A stretch of 64,000 nt of DNA, from positions 1 through 64,000 of the forward strand of contig CAUJDN010000051.1 of the NCBI GenBank assembly GCA_963169195.1, written 5' to 3'. The DNA is from Acidobacteriota bacterium. Its GTDB lineage: Bacteria; Acidobacteriota; Vicinamibacteria; Vicinamibacterales; UBA2999. The number at the start of each line of letters is the position of its first letter. Within the stretch, counting starts at the first letter, position 1. The notes below the pieces were generated by a model. The model saw nothing but the letters and a program-made list of their open reading frames with translations, did no database searches and was not told the DNA's origin. This document shows positions 39,406 to 47,901 of this stretch, piece by piece. Made by a program: the position numbers and the translations under genes.

Positions 39406-40350
39406 GTGGGACCGGGCGTTCTCGTCACGCGCAAGCTGCCCTCCTCCGTGATCGCACGGCTCGAGGCTTCGTGCCTGGTGGATCTCTGGACCGCGCGCGA
39501 GGCCATGCCGCGCGAGGAGCTGCTCTCGCGCGTGGCGGGCAAGGGCGCGCTGGTGTGCCTGCTCACCGACACGGTGGATGCCGCGGTGCTCGATGCGGCG
39601 GGGCCGTCGCTCAAGGTCGTGGCGAACGTCGCCGTCGGCTACAACAATATCGACGTCGCGGCGTGTCGCGCCCGAGGCGTCGTGGCGACCAACACACCCG
39701 ACGTGCTGACCAACGCCTGCGCGGACTTCACGTGGGGGCTCATTCTGGCCGTCACCCGGCGCCTGGGTGAAGGCGAGCGGGTGGTGCGCGCGGGGAAGTG
39801 GCAGGGCTGGGGCCTGGACTACATGCTGGGCATGGAGCTCCGCGGCAAGCAGCTTGGCGTCGTGGGCATGGGGCGCATCGGGCAGGCCGTGGCCGGGAAG
39901 GCGCCCGCGTTCGGCATGCGCGTCGCGTACACGGCGCGAAGGCCAGTCGACATGCCGGGCGCGGAGCACATGCCACTCGACCGCCTGCTGGCGAGCTCCG
40001 ACGTCGTCTCCCTGCACTGCCCGATGACCGACGAGACCCGCCACCTGATCGATCAGAAGGCACTCCTTCGGATGAAGCGGACGGCGTATCTCATCAACAC
40101 CGCGCGAGGGCCGGTGGTGGACGAGGCGGCGCTGGCCTGGGCGCTGAAGGAGGGACGTATCGCCGGGGCAGCGCTGGACGTCTACGAGCGCGAACCGATC
40201 GTCCACCCCGACCTGCTGCCGCTCGAGAACGTCCTGCTCATTCCGCACCTGGCGAGCGCCACGACCGAGACGAGGACCGCCATGGCCGACCTCGCCGTCT
40301 CCAACGCGCTTGCCGTGCTGGCGGGAAGGCCCCCGCTGACGCCCGTGTAG
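39406..40350 (+). CDS. D-2-hydroxyacid dehydrogenase (glyoxylate/hydroxypyruvate reductase-like)
   Basis: A 314-residue NAD(P)H-dependent dehydrogenase. Visible marks: VANVAVGYNNIDV, the Rossmann GVVGMGRIGQAVAGKA, the catalytic Arg in INTARGPVVDE, Glu in ALDVYEREP, and His in LIPHLASATTETR. The sequence is close to the GyaR/GrhA glyoxylate-hydroxypyruvate reductase group. Start GTG 39406 with a G-rich ribosome binding site five bases before; the open frame extends further left in the previous gene. Placement right after the BMC genes suggests a link, perhaps cofactor recycling or reduction of a BMC product, but no encapsulation peptide is visible. Confidence 0.9.
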   Translation: MGPGVLVTRKLPSSVIARLEASCLVDLWTAREAMPREELLSRVAGKGALVCLLTDTVDAAVLDAAGPSLKVVANVAVGYNNIDVAACRARGVVATNTPDVLTNACADFTWGLILAVTRRLGEGERVVRAGKWQGWGLDYMLGMELRGKQLGVVGMGRIGQAVAGKAPAFGMRVAYTARRPVDMPGAEHMPLDRLLASSDVVSLHCPMTDETRHLIDQKALLRMKRTAYLINTARGPVVDEAALAWALKEGRIAGAALDVYEREPIVHPDLLPLENVLLIPHLASATTETRTAMADLAVSNALAVLAGRPPLTPV

Positions 40351-40362
40351 AAGGGGACGGAG

Positions 40363-40402
40363 AGGTCTTGAAGTCTTGAGGTCTTGAAGTCTTGAAGTCT
40401 TG
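40363..40402 (+). repeat. A(A/G)GTCTTG octamer array, 5 copies
   Basis: Five adjacent octamers in the order AGGTCTTG, AAGTCTTG, AGGTCTTG, AAGTCTTG, AAGTCTTG. It lies 12 bp after the dehydrogenase stop and just before endonuclease III, in the same orientation and of the same 40-bp length as the array at 37813-37852. Confidence 0.95.
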
Positions 40403-40426
40403 AGGTGCTCGAGGACTGTCCCACGG

Positions 40427-41164
40427 ATGAAACGCCCGAAACCCGCCGTCGTCGAGCACGTGATGCGCACGCTGGCCCGCGAGATCGACGGGATGGAGCT
40501 GCCGGCCATCGAGAAGATCTCGGAGAGCCAGCAGGAGGATCCATTCCAGGTCCTCATCGCCACGCTGCTCTCGGCACGCACGCAGGACGCGACGACCCAC
40601 GCGGCGTCCACCAGACTCTTCCGCCGCGCCCGGACGCCGAACAGCATGGCGCGGCTCCCGGAAAGGGAGATCGAAGAGCTGATCTACCCCGTCAGTTTCT
40701 ACCGGAACAAGGCGCGCCACGTGAAGGCCACCGCCGAGGCGCTGGCCTCCCGGTTCGGGGGGCGGGTGCCGGGGACGCTCGAGGAGCTCGTCACGCTGCC
40801 GGGCGTGGGCCGCAAGACCGCCACGCTGGTGCTCATCCTGGCGTTCCAGAGCCGGCGGCACATCTGCGTCGACACGCACGTGCACCGCATCTCGAATCGG
40901 ATGGGCTGGGTGCGGACGAAGACACCCGAGCAGACGGAGCAGGCGCTGTACCGGAACACAGACGCGCGCTGGTGGCCTTACATCAACCTCTATCTCGTCA
41001 CCTGGGGGCAGAACGTGTGCCGCCCGGTGTATCCTCGATGCGGGGAGTGCGCCATCGCCGACACCTGCCCGCGCCTCGATGCGCGCGCGCAGGCGGCCAT
41101 GGACGCCTCGCAGACCAGGCGCCGGCCCATGCCGGCGCGGCCGACCCGGAACCGACGCACATGA
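40427..41164 (+). CDS. nth: endonuclease III
   Basis: A 245-residue base-excision repair enzyme with glycosylase and AP-lyase activity on oxidised pyrimidines. Marks are LIATLLSARTQDATT, the HhH with catalytic Lys LPGVGRKTATLVL, the catalytic Asp CVDTHVHRISNR, and the [4Fe-4S] cluster loop C-x6-C-x2-C-x5-C (CRPVYPRCGECAIADTC). A basic tail of about 25 residues follows the cluster. Its TGA overlaps the ATG of the cyclophilin gene. Confidence 0.96.
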   Translation: MKRPKPAVVEHVMRTLAREIDGMELPAIEKISESQQEDPFQVLIATLLSARTQDATTHAASTRLFRRARTPNSMARLPEREIEELIYPVSFYRNKARHVKATAEALASRFGGRVPGTLEELVTLPGVGRKTATLVLILAFQSRRHICVDTHVHRISNRMGWVRTKTPEQTEQALYRNTDARWWPYINLYLVTWGQNVCRPVYPRCGECAIADTCPRLDARAQAAMDASQTRRRPMPARPTRNRRT

Positions 41165-41739
41165 TGACCAGAGCATTCGGAACGACCCTGTTCGCCGTCT
41201 TCTGCGGCGCGCTCGTGCTGATGAGTGCATCACACGCGAGGGCGCAGGCAGCGCCCGCGGCCACGTCCCCGGGAGCGGGCCCGGTGATCGTCGTGGAGAC
41301 CGTGAAGGGCTCGTTCGAGTTCGAGACCTACCCGAACGAGGCGCCGAAGACCGTCGCCAGGATTGTCGAGCTGGTGAACAAGCGCTTCTACAACGGCCAG
41401 CGCGTGCACCGTGTCGTGCCCAACTTCGTGATGCAGCTCGGCGACCCCGCCACGCGCGACATGACCAGGCAGGCCGACTGGGGCCGCGGCGGCAGCGGCA
41501 CGCCCATCGGGGTCGCGGAGATCACCAAGACCCGCACGCACGTCCGGGGCGCCGTCGCCATGGCGCACGCCGGCGATGCCAGCAAGGCCGACAGCCAGTG
41601 GTACGTGACCCTCAGCCCACAGCCGAGGCTCGACGGTCAGTACACGGTGTTCGGGAACGTCATCTCCGGCATGGACGTCGTGAGCAAGCTCGCGGTCACC
41701 GATCGCATCGTCAGAGTAACCGTGCGGGGGGCAAAGTAG
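41161..41739 (+). CDS. peptidylprolyl isomerase, cyclophilin type, exported
   Basis: A 192-residue cyclophilin with signal peptide (FAVFCGALVLMSASHARAQA). The catalytic region reads GQRVHRVVPNFVMQLGDP (Arg and Phe of the active site), then GAVAMAHAGDASKADSQWYVTL. It is a short periplasmic type like PpiA. ATGA overlap with nth. The last 29 bases overlap the 3' end of the convergent DUF72 gene. Confidence 0.92.
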   Translation: MMTRAFGTTLFAVFCGALVLMSASHARAQAAPAATSPGAGPVIVVETVKGSFEFETYPNEAPKTVARIVELVNKRFYNGQRVHRVVPNFVMQLGDPATRDMTRQADWGRGGSGTPIGVAEITKTRTHVRGAVAMAHAGDASKADSQWYVTLSPQPRLDGQYTVFGNVISGMDVVSKLAVTDRIVRVTVRGAK

Positions 41740-42622
41740 CGACCTTGCCCTCGAGCATCGCGTAGCGCGCCACCAGTTCGCCAGGCATCCGGGCGGTCAC
41801 AGGTTCGCCGATCAAGTGGCGCACCATCGTCGCGTCGGCCACGGCCTGCGCGGCGAAGTGGTTGTTCATGTAGAGATAGAGCTTTCGCACCTGGCCTCGC
41901 GCCGCGCGGAGCTTCTCGACGATGGGCGCGAGCTCCTTCTCGCCGTACAGGTAGTTGTAGCGATCCTCGGCCTGCTCGTGCGCCCACCACCGGGCGGCGT
42001 TCCGGCCGTGCATCCGCACGTACATGAGGCGTGGGGAGTTCGGCGCCAGGTCCTGCCGGATGGACGACCCGAACTTCGGCTCGTCGATCTGGACCCAGGC
42101 GGCGTCCACGGCGGCCAGCAGTTGCCCGGTCTCCTGGCTGGCATCGCTCCACGAGCGATGGCGCAGCTCCACCGCGAGCGGGTAGGCGCCGAACGTGCGG
42201 AGCAGCCAGGCCAGGTACTCGCGCGCCTCGGGGGTGTCGTGGAACCGGGTCGGGAACTGTGCCAGCAGGGCGCCCAGCCGGCCGGCAGCGGCCAGCGGCT
42301 CGATTCCGGCCTTGAAGGCGTCGACGTCGGCCTGAGCCAGCGGTGAGGCATCCGTGGCCGTGGCCGGGTGGGTGAACTTCTGGAACAGCTTCACCGAGAA
42401 CTCGAAGTCCGGCGGTGTGCGGCGGACCCATGCCAGGCTGACGGCGGGGCGAGGCTGCCCATAGAACGTGCTGTTCACCTCTACCGTGTTGAAGCGGTCC
42501 GCATAGAAGGCGAGCTCGTCGAAGCCGCGCTGCCGGTCCTCGGGCCTGGGATAGAAGATGCCGTCCCAGGTTCCTCGTCCCTCGGGGTAGTGCCAGCCGG
42601 AGGTGCCGATGCGCAGGTCCAT
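41711..42622 (-). CDS. DUF72 domain protein (YecE-like)
   Basis: A 303-residue protein of the DUF72/YecE family, a TIM-barrel-like fold of unknown function. It begins RIGTSGWHYPEGRGTWDGIF with FYADRFNTVEVNSTFYGQP; later segments are FEFSVKLFQKFTH, AVELRHRSW and YVRMHGRN. Full length. The 3' end overlaps the cyclophilin gene by 29 bases. It is divergent from queE, and only 35 bases lie between the two starts. Confidence 0.9.
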   Translation of the reverse strand: MDLRIGTSGWHYPEGRGTWDGIFYPRPEDRQRGFDELAFYADRFNTVEVNSTFYGQPRPAVSLAWVRRTPPDFEFSVKLFQKFTHPATATDASPLAQADVDAFKAGIEPLAAAGRLGALLAQFPTRFHDTPEAREYLAWLLRTFGAYPLAVELRHRSWSDASQETGQLLAAVDAAWVQIDEPKFGSSIRQDLAPNSPRLMYVRMHGRNAARWWAHEQAEDRYNYLYGEKELAPIVEKLRAARGQVRKLYLYMNNHFAAQAVADATMVRHLIGEPVTARMPGELVARYAMLEGKVATLPPARLL

Positions 42623-42631
42623 GGTGCGTTC

Positions 42632-42637
42632 TACAAT
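42632..42637 (+). promoter_or_regulatory. TACAAT -10 element before queE
   Basis: TACAAT ends 20 bases before the GTG of queE. On the other strand the overlapping word CATAAT could serve the divergent DUF72 gene. No -35 hexamer is obvious. Confidence 0.4.
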
Positions 42638-42657
42638 TATGGATTCAGGCTCCGCCG

Positions 42658-43299
42658 GTGCTGACCATCAACGAGATCTTCCATTCGATCCAGGGCGAGT
42701 CCACCCGCGCGGGAGAGCCCTGCGTGTTCGTCCGGCTGACGGCCTGCGACCTGCGCTGCCGCTGGTGCGACACCCCGTACGCGTTTCACGAAGGCCGCAG
42801 GATGCCGGTGGACGAGGTCGTACGCGCCGTGGAGGCATACGGATGCTCCCTCGTGGAGATCACGGGTGGCGAGCCGCTCCTCCAGGCCGAGGTCGTGCCG
42901 CTGATGCAGCGCCTGCTCGCTTCGGGGAAGACCGTGATGATCGAGACCGGTGGCCACCGCAGCATCGCTGGCGTGCCGGAAGGCGTGATCCGCGTGATGG
43001 ACGTGAAGTGTCCCGGATCGGGCGAGGCCGGGAGGAACGACTGGTCCAACCTGACCCACCTGTCGCCGCGCGACGAGGTCAAGTTCGTCATCGCGGATCG
43101 CGAGGACTACGAGTTCGCACGCGGGGTCGTCACACGCGAGCGGCTGGCGCATCGCTGCGGTGCGGTGCTCTTCTCGCCCGTCCACGGGGAGCTCCATCCC
43201 CGGCAGCTGGCGGAATGGGTCCTCGGCGACCGCCTGCCCGTCCGCGTGCAGCTGCAGCTCCACAAGTACATCTGGGATCCTCAGACGCGGGGCGTCTAG
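42658..43299 (+). CDS. queE: 7-carboxy-7-deazaguanine synthase
   Basis: A 213-residue radical-SAM enzyme that contracts carboxy-tetrahydropterin to CDG, the second dedicated step to preQ0 and queuosine. It starts LTINEIFHSIQGESTRAG; the cluster-binding cysteines are C30, C34 and C37 (CX3CX2C in ACDLRCRWCD). Further marks are EITGGEPLLQ and DVKCPGSGE. The next gene, queC, uses its product; the gap of 72 bases contains a heptamer repeat and a TACAAT box. Confidence 0.95.
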   Translation: MLTINEIFHSIQGESTRAGEPCVFVRLTACDLRCRWCDTPYAFHEGRRMPVDEVVRAVEAYGCSLVEITGGEPLLQAEVVPLMQRLLASGKTVMIETGGHRSIAGVPEGVIRVMDVKCPGSGEAGRNDWSNLTHLSPRDEVKFVIADREDYEFARGVVTRERLAHRCGAVLFSPVHGELHPRQLAEWVLGDRLPVRVQLQLHKYIWDPQTRGV

Positions 43300-43302
43300 G
43301 AA

Positions 43303-43330
43303 AGTGAGAAGTGAGAAGTGAGAAGTGAGA
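43303..43330 (+). repeat. AGTGAGA heptamer array, 4 copies
   Basis: Four perfect, adjacent copies of AGTGAGA (28 bp) in the queE-queC gap, starting 3 bp after the queE stop. One more of several short 7-8 base arrays in the intergenic DNA of this window. Confidence 0.93.
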
Positions 43331-43357
43331 GGCGAAGGCCCCACCTCTGACTTTGCG

Positions 43358-43363
43358 TACAAT
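43358..43363 (+). promoter_or_regulatory. TACAAT -10 element before queC
   Basis: TACAAT ends 8 bases before the queC ATG, which would give a leader of only about two bases if it is a true -10 hexamer. This suggests near-leaderless translation of queC. Confidence 0.45.
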
Positions 43364-43371
43364 GTGACGCC

Positions 43372-44058
43372 ATGACCCCTGCGGTCGTCCTCCTGAGCGG
43401 GGGCCTCGATTCCTACACGGCCGCCGCCGTCGCCCGCCGGGATGGATTCGAGCTCTTCGCGCTCAGCTTCCGGTACGGGCAGCGGCACCGGCTCGAAATC
43501 GAATCCGCGCGCCGCGTGGCCCTGCACCTGGGCGTGTCGCGCCATCTCGTGCTGGACCTCGATTTGTCGGCCATCGGCGGATCGTCACTGACGTCGCCCG
43601 CGATCCCCGTGCCTCAGGACCGCACGATGGAGGGCACCGACATCCCGTCCACCTACGTGCCCGCCCGCAACACCATCTTCCTGTCCGTAGCGCTCGGGTG
43701 GGCCGAGGTGCTGGGCGCTGCGGACATCTTCATCGGCGTGAACGCGCTGGACTATTCGGGATACCCGGACTGCCGTCCGGAGTTCATCCACGCGTTCGAG
43801 CAGCTGGCTCGCGTGGCCACGCGCGCCGGCGTCGAGGGACGCCCGTTGACGGTTCACGCGCCGCTCATGCGAATGACGAAGGCCGGGATCATCGGGCTCG
43901 GCATGGCCCTCGGTCTCGACTATGGCCTGACGCTCAGCTGCTACGACCCCGCGCCCGACGGCACGCCGTGCGGGCGCTGCGACAGCTGCCGGCTGCGGGC
44001 CGAGGGCTTTGCCGCGGTGGGGGTGCCAGACCCGGCTGCACGGCCGCTCCCGCGCTGA
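43372..44058 (+). CDS. queC: 7-cyano-7-deazaguanine synthase
   Basis: A 228-residue ATP-dependent enzyme that turns CDG into preQ0. The PP-loop is [14 protein letters not shown]; other marks are [18 protein letters not shown], and [15 protein letters not shown]. The zinc site uses the C-terminal Cys set CYDP...CGRCDSC. It stands directly after queE and 2 bases before the histidine kinase ATG region. Confidence 0.96.
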   Translation: MTPAVVLLSGGLDSYTAAAVARRDGFELFALSFRYGQRHRLEIESARRVALHLGVSRHLVLDLDLSAIGGSSLTSPAIPVPQDRTMEGTDIPSTYVPARNTIFLSVALGWAEVLGAADIFIGVNALDYSGYPDCRPEFIHAFEQLARVATRAGVEGRPLTVHAPLMRMTKAGIIGLGMALGLDYGLTLSCYDPAPDGTPCGRCDSCRLRAEGFAAVGVPDPAARPLPR

Positions 44059-44060
44059 AC

Positions 44061-45863
44061 ATGGCCTTCTCGCTGCGCCAGCAGGTCCTCGCCCTCAGCG
44101 CCGCGTTGACGCTCGTCGTCATCGCCGCGCTGCTCTACGCGTCGCGGCTCACCTACCAGGAGCAGGTGCGACAGCTCCAGGACGAAGCGGTGGCCATGAC
44201 CACCACGGTCGTCGCGTATCTCGAGCGACACCTCCAGACGGCCGACGTGGTCGGCCAGACGGCGGCCCGTCATCCGGCCCTGCAGCGGCTCGCCATGGAT
44301 CACGCCGGGGACGTGCTGCGACCGCTCATCGGGCCGGATCGCAGCTTCCTGAATGCCGTTGTCGCCGACGTCGAGGCTCGATCGCTGGCCTGGATGGCAC
44401 CGCCCGCCGCCGACGTGGAAGGTCAGTTGTCGCGCGAATGGCTTGCCGGCGTGGCCGCGAACGGGCGCCCCGCTGCGAGCCCAGTACTCGGGTCAGCCGA
44501 CAGCGCGGCGCACGTCCTGGTCCTCGCCCAACCCATCAGAGACAGGGAGGGAACGGCGGTGGGCGTGCTGGGGCTGGCGGTGCACCTCGAGCTGCTCGAG
44601 CGGGTGCTGACTAGGATTCCGCTGCCGGCGGGTTCGGTAATCACGGTCACCGACGAGCGCAACGTGGTGGTGGCGCGCAGCCTCGAGTCCAGCCGCTACG
44701 TGGGCCGCCCGGTCGAAGGCACTCCCGCCACACTCCGTCCCCTGCGGGAAGTACCACGCGCGGATCTTCGCACTGGCGTGGACGGCGTCGAGCGCGCCTC
44801 TGGCAATGCCATCGTCGAACGTGGGCCATGGCTCGTGAGCGTGGGCATTCCCACGGCGGTGGCCGCCGCCCGCACCGCGCCCATCTACCGACGCGACTTC
44901 GCCATCGTGCTGGGTGCGATGGGCGTCATCCTCGGCCTGGCGCTCTTCCTGGTGCACCGGTGGCTGGCGGCGTTGCACGAGGTGGGGCGTGCCGCGGAGC
45001 GGGTGTCGGAGGGCGACCTCTCCCCGCTCGAGCCCGGGCACTTCGGCTCCACCGAGATCGACCAGCTCCACACCGGCATCGTGGGGATGATCAACAGCCT
45101 CCGGGAGGCGCAGGAGGCCGTGACGGCACAGATGTCGGAGGAGCGGCGCGTGCGCGAGGAGAAGGAGCTGTTACAGCGGCAGCTCATCCGCCAGGAACGG
45201 CTGGCCGCCATCGGCGTGCTCGTCTCAGGCGTCGCCCACGAGTTGAACAACCCGCTGCAGGCCATCATGGGCTTCGCCGAACTCCTGCAGCTGCACGAGG
45301 ACGTGCCCGAGGCCGTGCGGCAGGACCTGTCGCTCATCCGCCGCGAGAGTGCGCGGGCCAGCGGCATCATCCGGAACCTCCAGCGATTCGGGCGGCAGAC
45401 CTCCGAGCCCTCGCCGGTGAGGCTGACCGACGTCGTGGCCTCGGTCCTCGAACTGCGCCAGCGGAAGATCGAGTCACAGGGCATCCGACTCGACATCGAG
45501 GATCAGTCCGAGGCGCGCGTGTCGGCGGTGTTCACCGAGCTGCAGCAGGTGGTGCTGAACTTCCTGATCAACGCCGAGCAGGCGGTGGAGGCGCTCGACA
45601 CGCCGAGGCGTCGTGTGAAGATCCGCACGAGCGACGGACGCAATTCGGCCCGGCTCGAAGTGGAGGACCACGGCGACGGCGTGCCGCCGGCCGACGAGGC
45701 CAAGCTGTTCCAGCCGTTCTTCACCACGAAGCCTGTCGGCGAGGGCACGGGGCTGGGACTGTCGGTCAGCTACGGCATCATCACGTCGCACGGTGGCGAA
45801 ATCGGCTACCGCCGCTCCCACACCGGCGGCGCCGTCTTCTACTTCGAGCTCCCGACGCGATGA
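44061..45863 (+). CDS. membrane sensor histidine kinase with extracytoplasmic sensor and HAMP
   Basis: A 600-residue kinase. Helix 1 (VLALSAALTLVVIAALLYAS) and helix 2 (FAIVLGAMGVILGLALFLVHRW, about 275-297) enclose a Cache-like sensor. A HAMP segment (RAAERVSEGDLSPLE) and a coiled coil lead to the HisKA box with the phospho-acceptor H393 (GVAHELNNPLQAIMGFAELL). The ATPase domain shows N-box VVLNFLINAEQAVE, G1 DHGDGVPP and G2 GTGLGLS. This is the NtrB/ZraS-like class. No response regulator lies beside it, so it is an orphan. It overlaps the following gene by four bases. Confidence 0.93.
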   Translation: MAFSLRQQVLALSAALTLVVIAALLYASRLTYQEQVRQLQDEAVAMTTTVVAYLERHLQTADVVGQTAARHPALQRLAMDHAGDVLRPLIGPDRSFLNAVVADVEARSLAWMAPPAADVEGQLSREWLAGVAANGRPAASPVLGSADSAAHVLVLAQPIRDREGTAVGVLGLAVHLELLERVLTRIPLPAGSVITVTDERNVVVARSLESSRYVGRPVEGTPATLRPLREVPRADLRTGVDGVERASGNAIVERGPWLVSVGIPTAVAAARTAPIYRRDFAIVLGAMGVILGLALFLVHRWLAALHEVGRAAERVSEGDLSPLEPGHFGSTEIDQLHTGIVGMINSLREAQEAVTAQMSEERRVREEKELLQRQLIRQERLAAIGVLVSGVAHELNNPLQAIMGFAELLQLHEDVPEAVRQDLSLIRRESARASGIIRNLQRFGRQTSEPSPVRLTDVVASVLELRQRKIESQGIRLDIEDQSEARVSAVFTELQQVVLNFLINAEQAVEALDTPRRRVKIRTSDGRNSARLEVEDHGDGVPPADEAKLFQPFFTTKPVGEGTGLGLSVSYGIITSHGGEIGYRRSHTGGAVFYFELPTR

Positions 45864-47071
45864 AGACCGAGCGCCTGTACTACACCGATGCCTATCGCAC
45901 CACGTTCGAGGCTGCCGTGGTCGCCTGTGCGGCCCGTCCCGGAGCGACTGAGGGTGCCCCGGCCTCGCACGCGGTGGAGCTGGTCTCGTCCGCGTTCTAC
46001 CCGACATCAGGCGGGCAGCCCTTCGACACGGGCACGCTGGGCGCTGCGCGCGTGCAGGATGTCATCGACGAAGACGACGGGCGGGTGGTGCACGTCACCG
46101 ACCGGCCCCTTGCGCCAGGGGCCGTCGTGACCGGAACCATCGACTGGGCGCGGCGCTTCGACCACATGCAGCAGCACACGGGGCAGCACCTGCTGTCGGC
46201 GGCATTCGACCGGCTGTTGTCGAACCGGACCGAGAGCTTCCACCTGGGCGCCGAGTCGTGTTCGATCGACCTGGCCCGCGAGGTCTCGGCCGCCGACGTC
46301 GCACGGGCCGTGGACGAGGCCAACCGCATCGTGTGGGAGGATCGCCCGGTGAGCGTGCGGTTCGTGTCGGAGCAGGAGGTCGCAGCCCTTCCGCTCAGGA
46401 AGGAGACGGCCCGCGGCGGCACGCTGCGCCTGGTCGAGGTGGCCGACTTCGACCTCTCGGCGTGCGGCGGCACACACGTCGCCCGCACCGGCGGCGTCGG
46501 CATCATCGTGGCGAGCGGGTGGGAGAGATTCAGGGGAGGCACGCGCCTGCAGTTCCTCTGTGGCGGACGGGTGCGGCGGCGGTTCGACCTGTGGCGTGAC
46601 GCGCTGGCCGCGACGATGAAGCACCTGTCCGTGGCGGCGGAAGAACTGGCCGGCGGCGTGGAGCGGCTGCAGGGCGAGAACAAGGCCCTGCAACGCGCAC
46701 TGCGGTCCCGGCAGGAGACGCTGGCGGGTTACGAGGCCAGGGCGCTTGTGGACCGCGGCACGCGCGTGGGATCGCGCCTGGTGGTCGTGGACGCCCTGCC
46801 GGATCTGGACGCGTCGGGGCTGAAGGCCATGGCCGCGGCGGCCGCCAGCGAGCCCGGCGCCGCCGTCGCGCTGTTCAGCGACACATCACCCGCGCTGGTG
46901 GTCGTCGCGCGCCATGTCGACGCGGGCGTGGATGCGGGCGCCGTGCTGAAGGCGCTGGTCGGGCAGTTCGGCGGGAAGGGCGGCGGCAAGCCGGACCTGG
47001 CGCAGGGAGGCGGCCTTCAGGGCGACGCGGCCGCCCTGATCACCGCCGCGCGTGAGCTTCTGTCGCGATGA
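45860..47071 (+). CDS. alanyl-tRNA editing protein AlaX, long form with DHHA1 domain
   Basis: A 403-residue homologue of the editing half of alanyl-tRNA synthetase that should hydrolyse Ser-tRNA-Ala or Gly-tRNA-Ala. The zinc site is H-x3-H (HTGQHLLSAAFDRL) plus the C and H of SACGGTHV. A coiled-coil region (LQGENKALQRALRSRQETL) joins a C-terminal DHHA1 domain with GGKGGGKPDLAQGGG, as in AlaRS. This AlaX-L-like layout is complete. The ATGA overlap with the histidine kinase gene is probably transcriptional convenience only. Confidence 0.92.
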   Translation: MKTERLYYTDAYRTTFEAAVVACAARPGATEGAPASHAVELVSSAFYPTSGGQPFDTGTLGAARVQDVIDEDDGRVVHVTDRPLAPGAVVTGTIDWARRFDHMQQHTGQHLLSAAFDRLLSNRTESFHLGAESCSIDLAREVSAADVARAVDEANRIVWEDRPVSVRFVSEQEVAALPLRKETARGGTLRLVEVADFDLSACGGTHVARTGGVGIIVASGWERFRGGTRLQFLCGGRVRRRFDLWRDALAATMKHLSVAAEELAGGVERLQGENKALQRALRSRQETLAGYEARALVDRGTRVGSRLVVVDALPDLDASGLKAMAAAAASEPGAAVALFSDTSPALVVVARHVDAGVDAGAVLKALVGQFGGKGGGKPDLAQGGGLQGDAAALITAARELLSR

Positions 47072-47081
47072 GAGAGAAGGA

Positions 47082-47118
47082 CCTTCGTGACGCCCTTCGT
47101 GTCGTCGTGGTTTCCCGT
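47082..47118 (+). repeat. CCTTCGTG-type intergenic repeat
   Basis: AGGACCTTCGTGACGCCCTT followed by CGTGTCGTCGTGGTTTCCC resembles one arm of the inverted repeat between ruvA and ruvB (19500-19603). It fills the 49-bp gap between convergent genes. Confidence 0.5.
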
Positions 47119-47120
47119 CC

Positions 47121-47888
47121 CTATCTGGGCGCCATGCGGAGTGCGCCGTCGATGCGGATGACCTCGCCGTTCAGCATCTCGTTCTCGATGACGTGGCGCG
47201 CGAGCGCCGCGTATTCGGCGGGGCGGCCCAGCCGGGACGGGAACGGCACCTGCTGGCCCAGCGATACGCGGGCCGCCTCCGGAAGCGCCGCCAGCAGCGG
47301 CGTGTCGAAGATGCCGGGCGCGATGGTGACGCAGCGGATGCCGAGCGCGGCGAACTCGCGCGCCACCGGCAGCGTGAGCCCGACGATGCCGCCCTTGGAC
47401 GCCGCATAGGCCGGCTGGCCAATCTGGCCGTCGAAGGCGGCGATCGAGGCCGTGTTGATGATCACGCCGCGCTCGCCGGTTTCGAGCGGCGTGTTCTGCG
47501 CCATCACCGCCGCCGCCAGGCGGATCACGTTGAACGTGCCTACCAGGTTCACGCGGACCGTCTTCTCGAAGAGATCCAGCGGGTGCGGGCCGTTCCTGCC
47601 CAGGACCTTGGCGGCGGGGCCGATGCCCGCGGCGTTGACCACGCCGTAGAGGTTGCCGAAGGCCGAGACGGCCAGATCAACGGCTGCCTGGACCTGCTCC
47701 TCGCTGGTGACGTCCGCCCGTGCGAACCGTGCCTGGACGCCGAGCGCCTGCTCGGCGGCCCGGCCCGTCTCGGCGTTGACGTCCAGCAGCACGGTGTTGC
47801 CGCCCGATGCCAGGATGGCTTCCGCCGCCGCGCGCCCCAGTCCCGAGGCACCGCCGGTCACGATGAACGTGTGTCCTGAGATGTGCAT
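47121..47888 (-). CDS. SDR family NAD(P)-dependent oxidoreductase (type 2 3-hydroxyacyl-CoA dehydrogenase-like)
   Basis: A 255-residue short-chain dehydrogenase. Cofactor motif [15 protein letters not shown] with Asp in LLDVNAETG, favouring [11 protein letters not shown]; catalytic Ser region [11 protein letters not shown] and YAASKGG. The sequence as a whole ([12 protein letters not shown]..., [20 protein letters not shown]) is like HSD17B10-type 3-hydroxyacyl-CoA dehydrogenases. It is divergent from the aldehyde dehydrogenase gene, only 22 bases apart. Confidence 0.9.
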   Translation of the reverse strand: MHISGHTFIVTGGASGLGRAAAEAILASGGNTVLLDVNAETGRAAEQALGVQARFARADVTSEEQVQAAVDLAVSAFGNLYGVVNAAGIGPAAKVLGRNGPHPLDLFEKTVRVNLVGTFNVIRLAAAVMAQNTPLETGERGVIINTASIAAFDGQIGQPAYAASKGGIVGLTLPVAREFAALGIRCVTIAPGIFDTPLLAALPEAARVSLGQQVPFPSRLGRPAEYAALARHVIENEMLNGEVIRIDGALRMAPR

Positions 47889-47901
47889 GATGGGTGAGGA
47901 C

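Noticed and set aside
37813-40402. Octamer arrays considered as a CRISPR array
   Set aside because: The units are adjacent with no spacers, only 8 bases long, and no cas genes are present.
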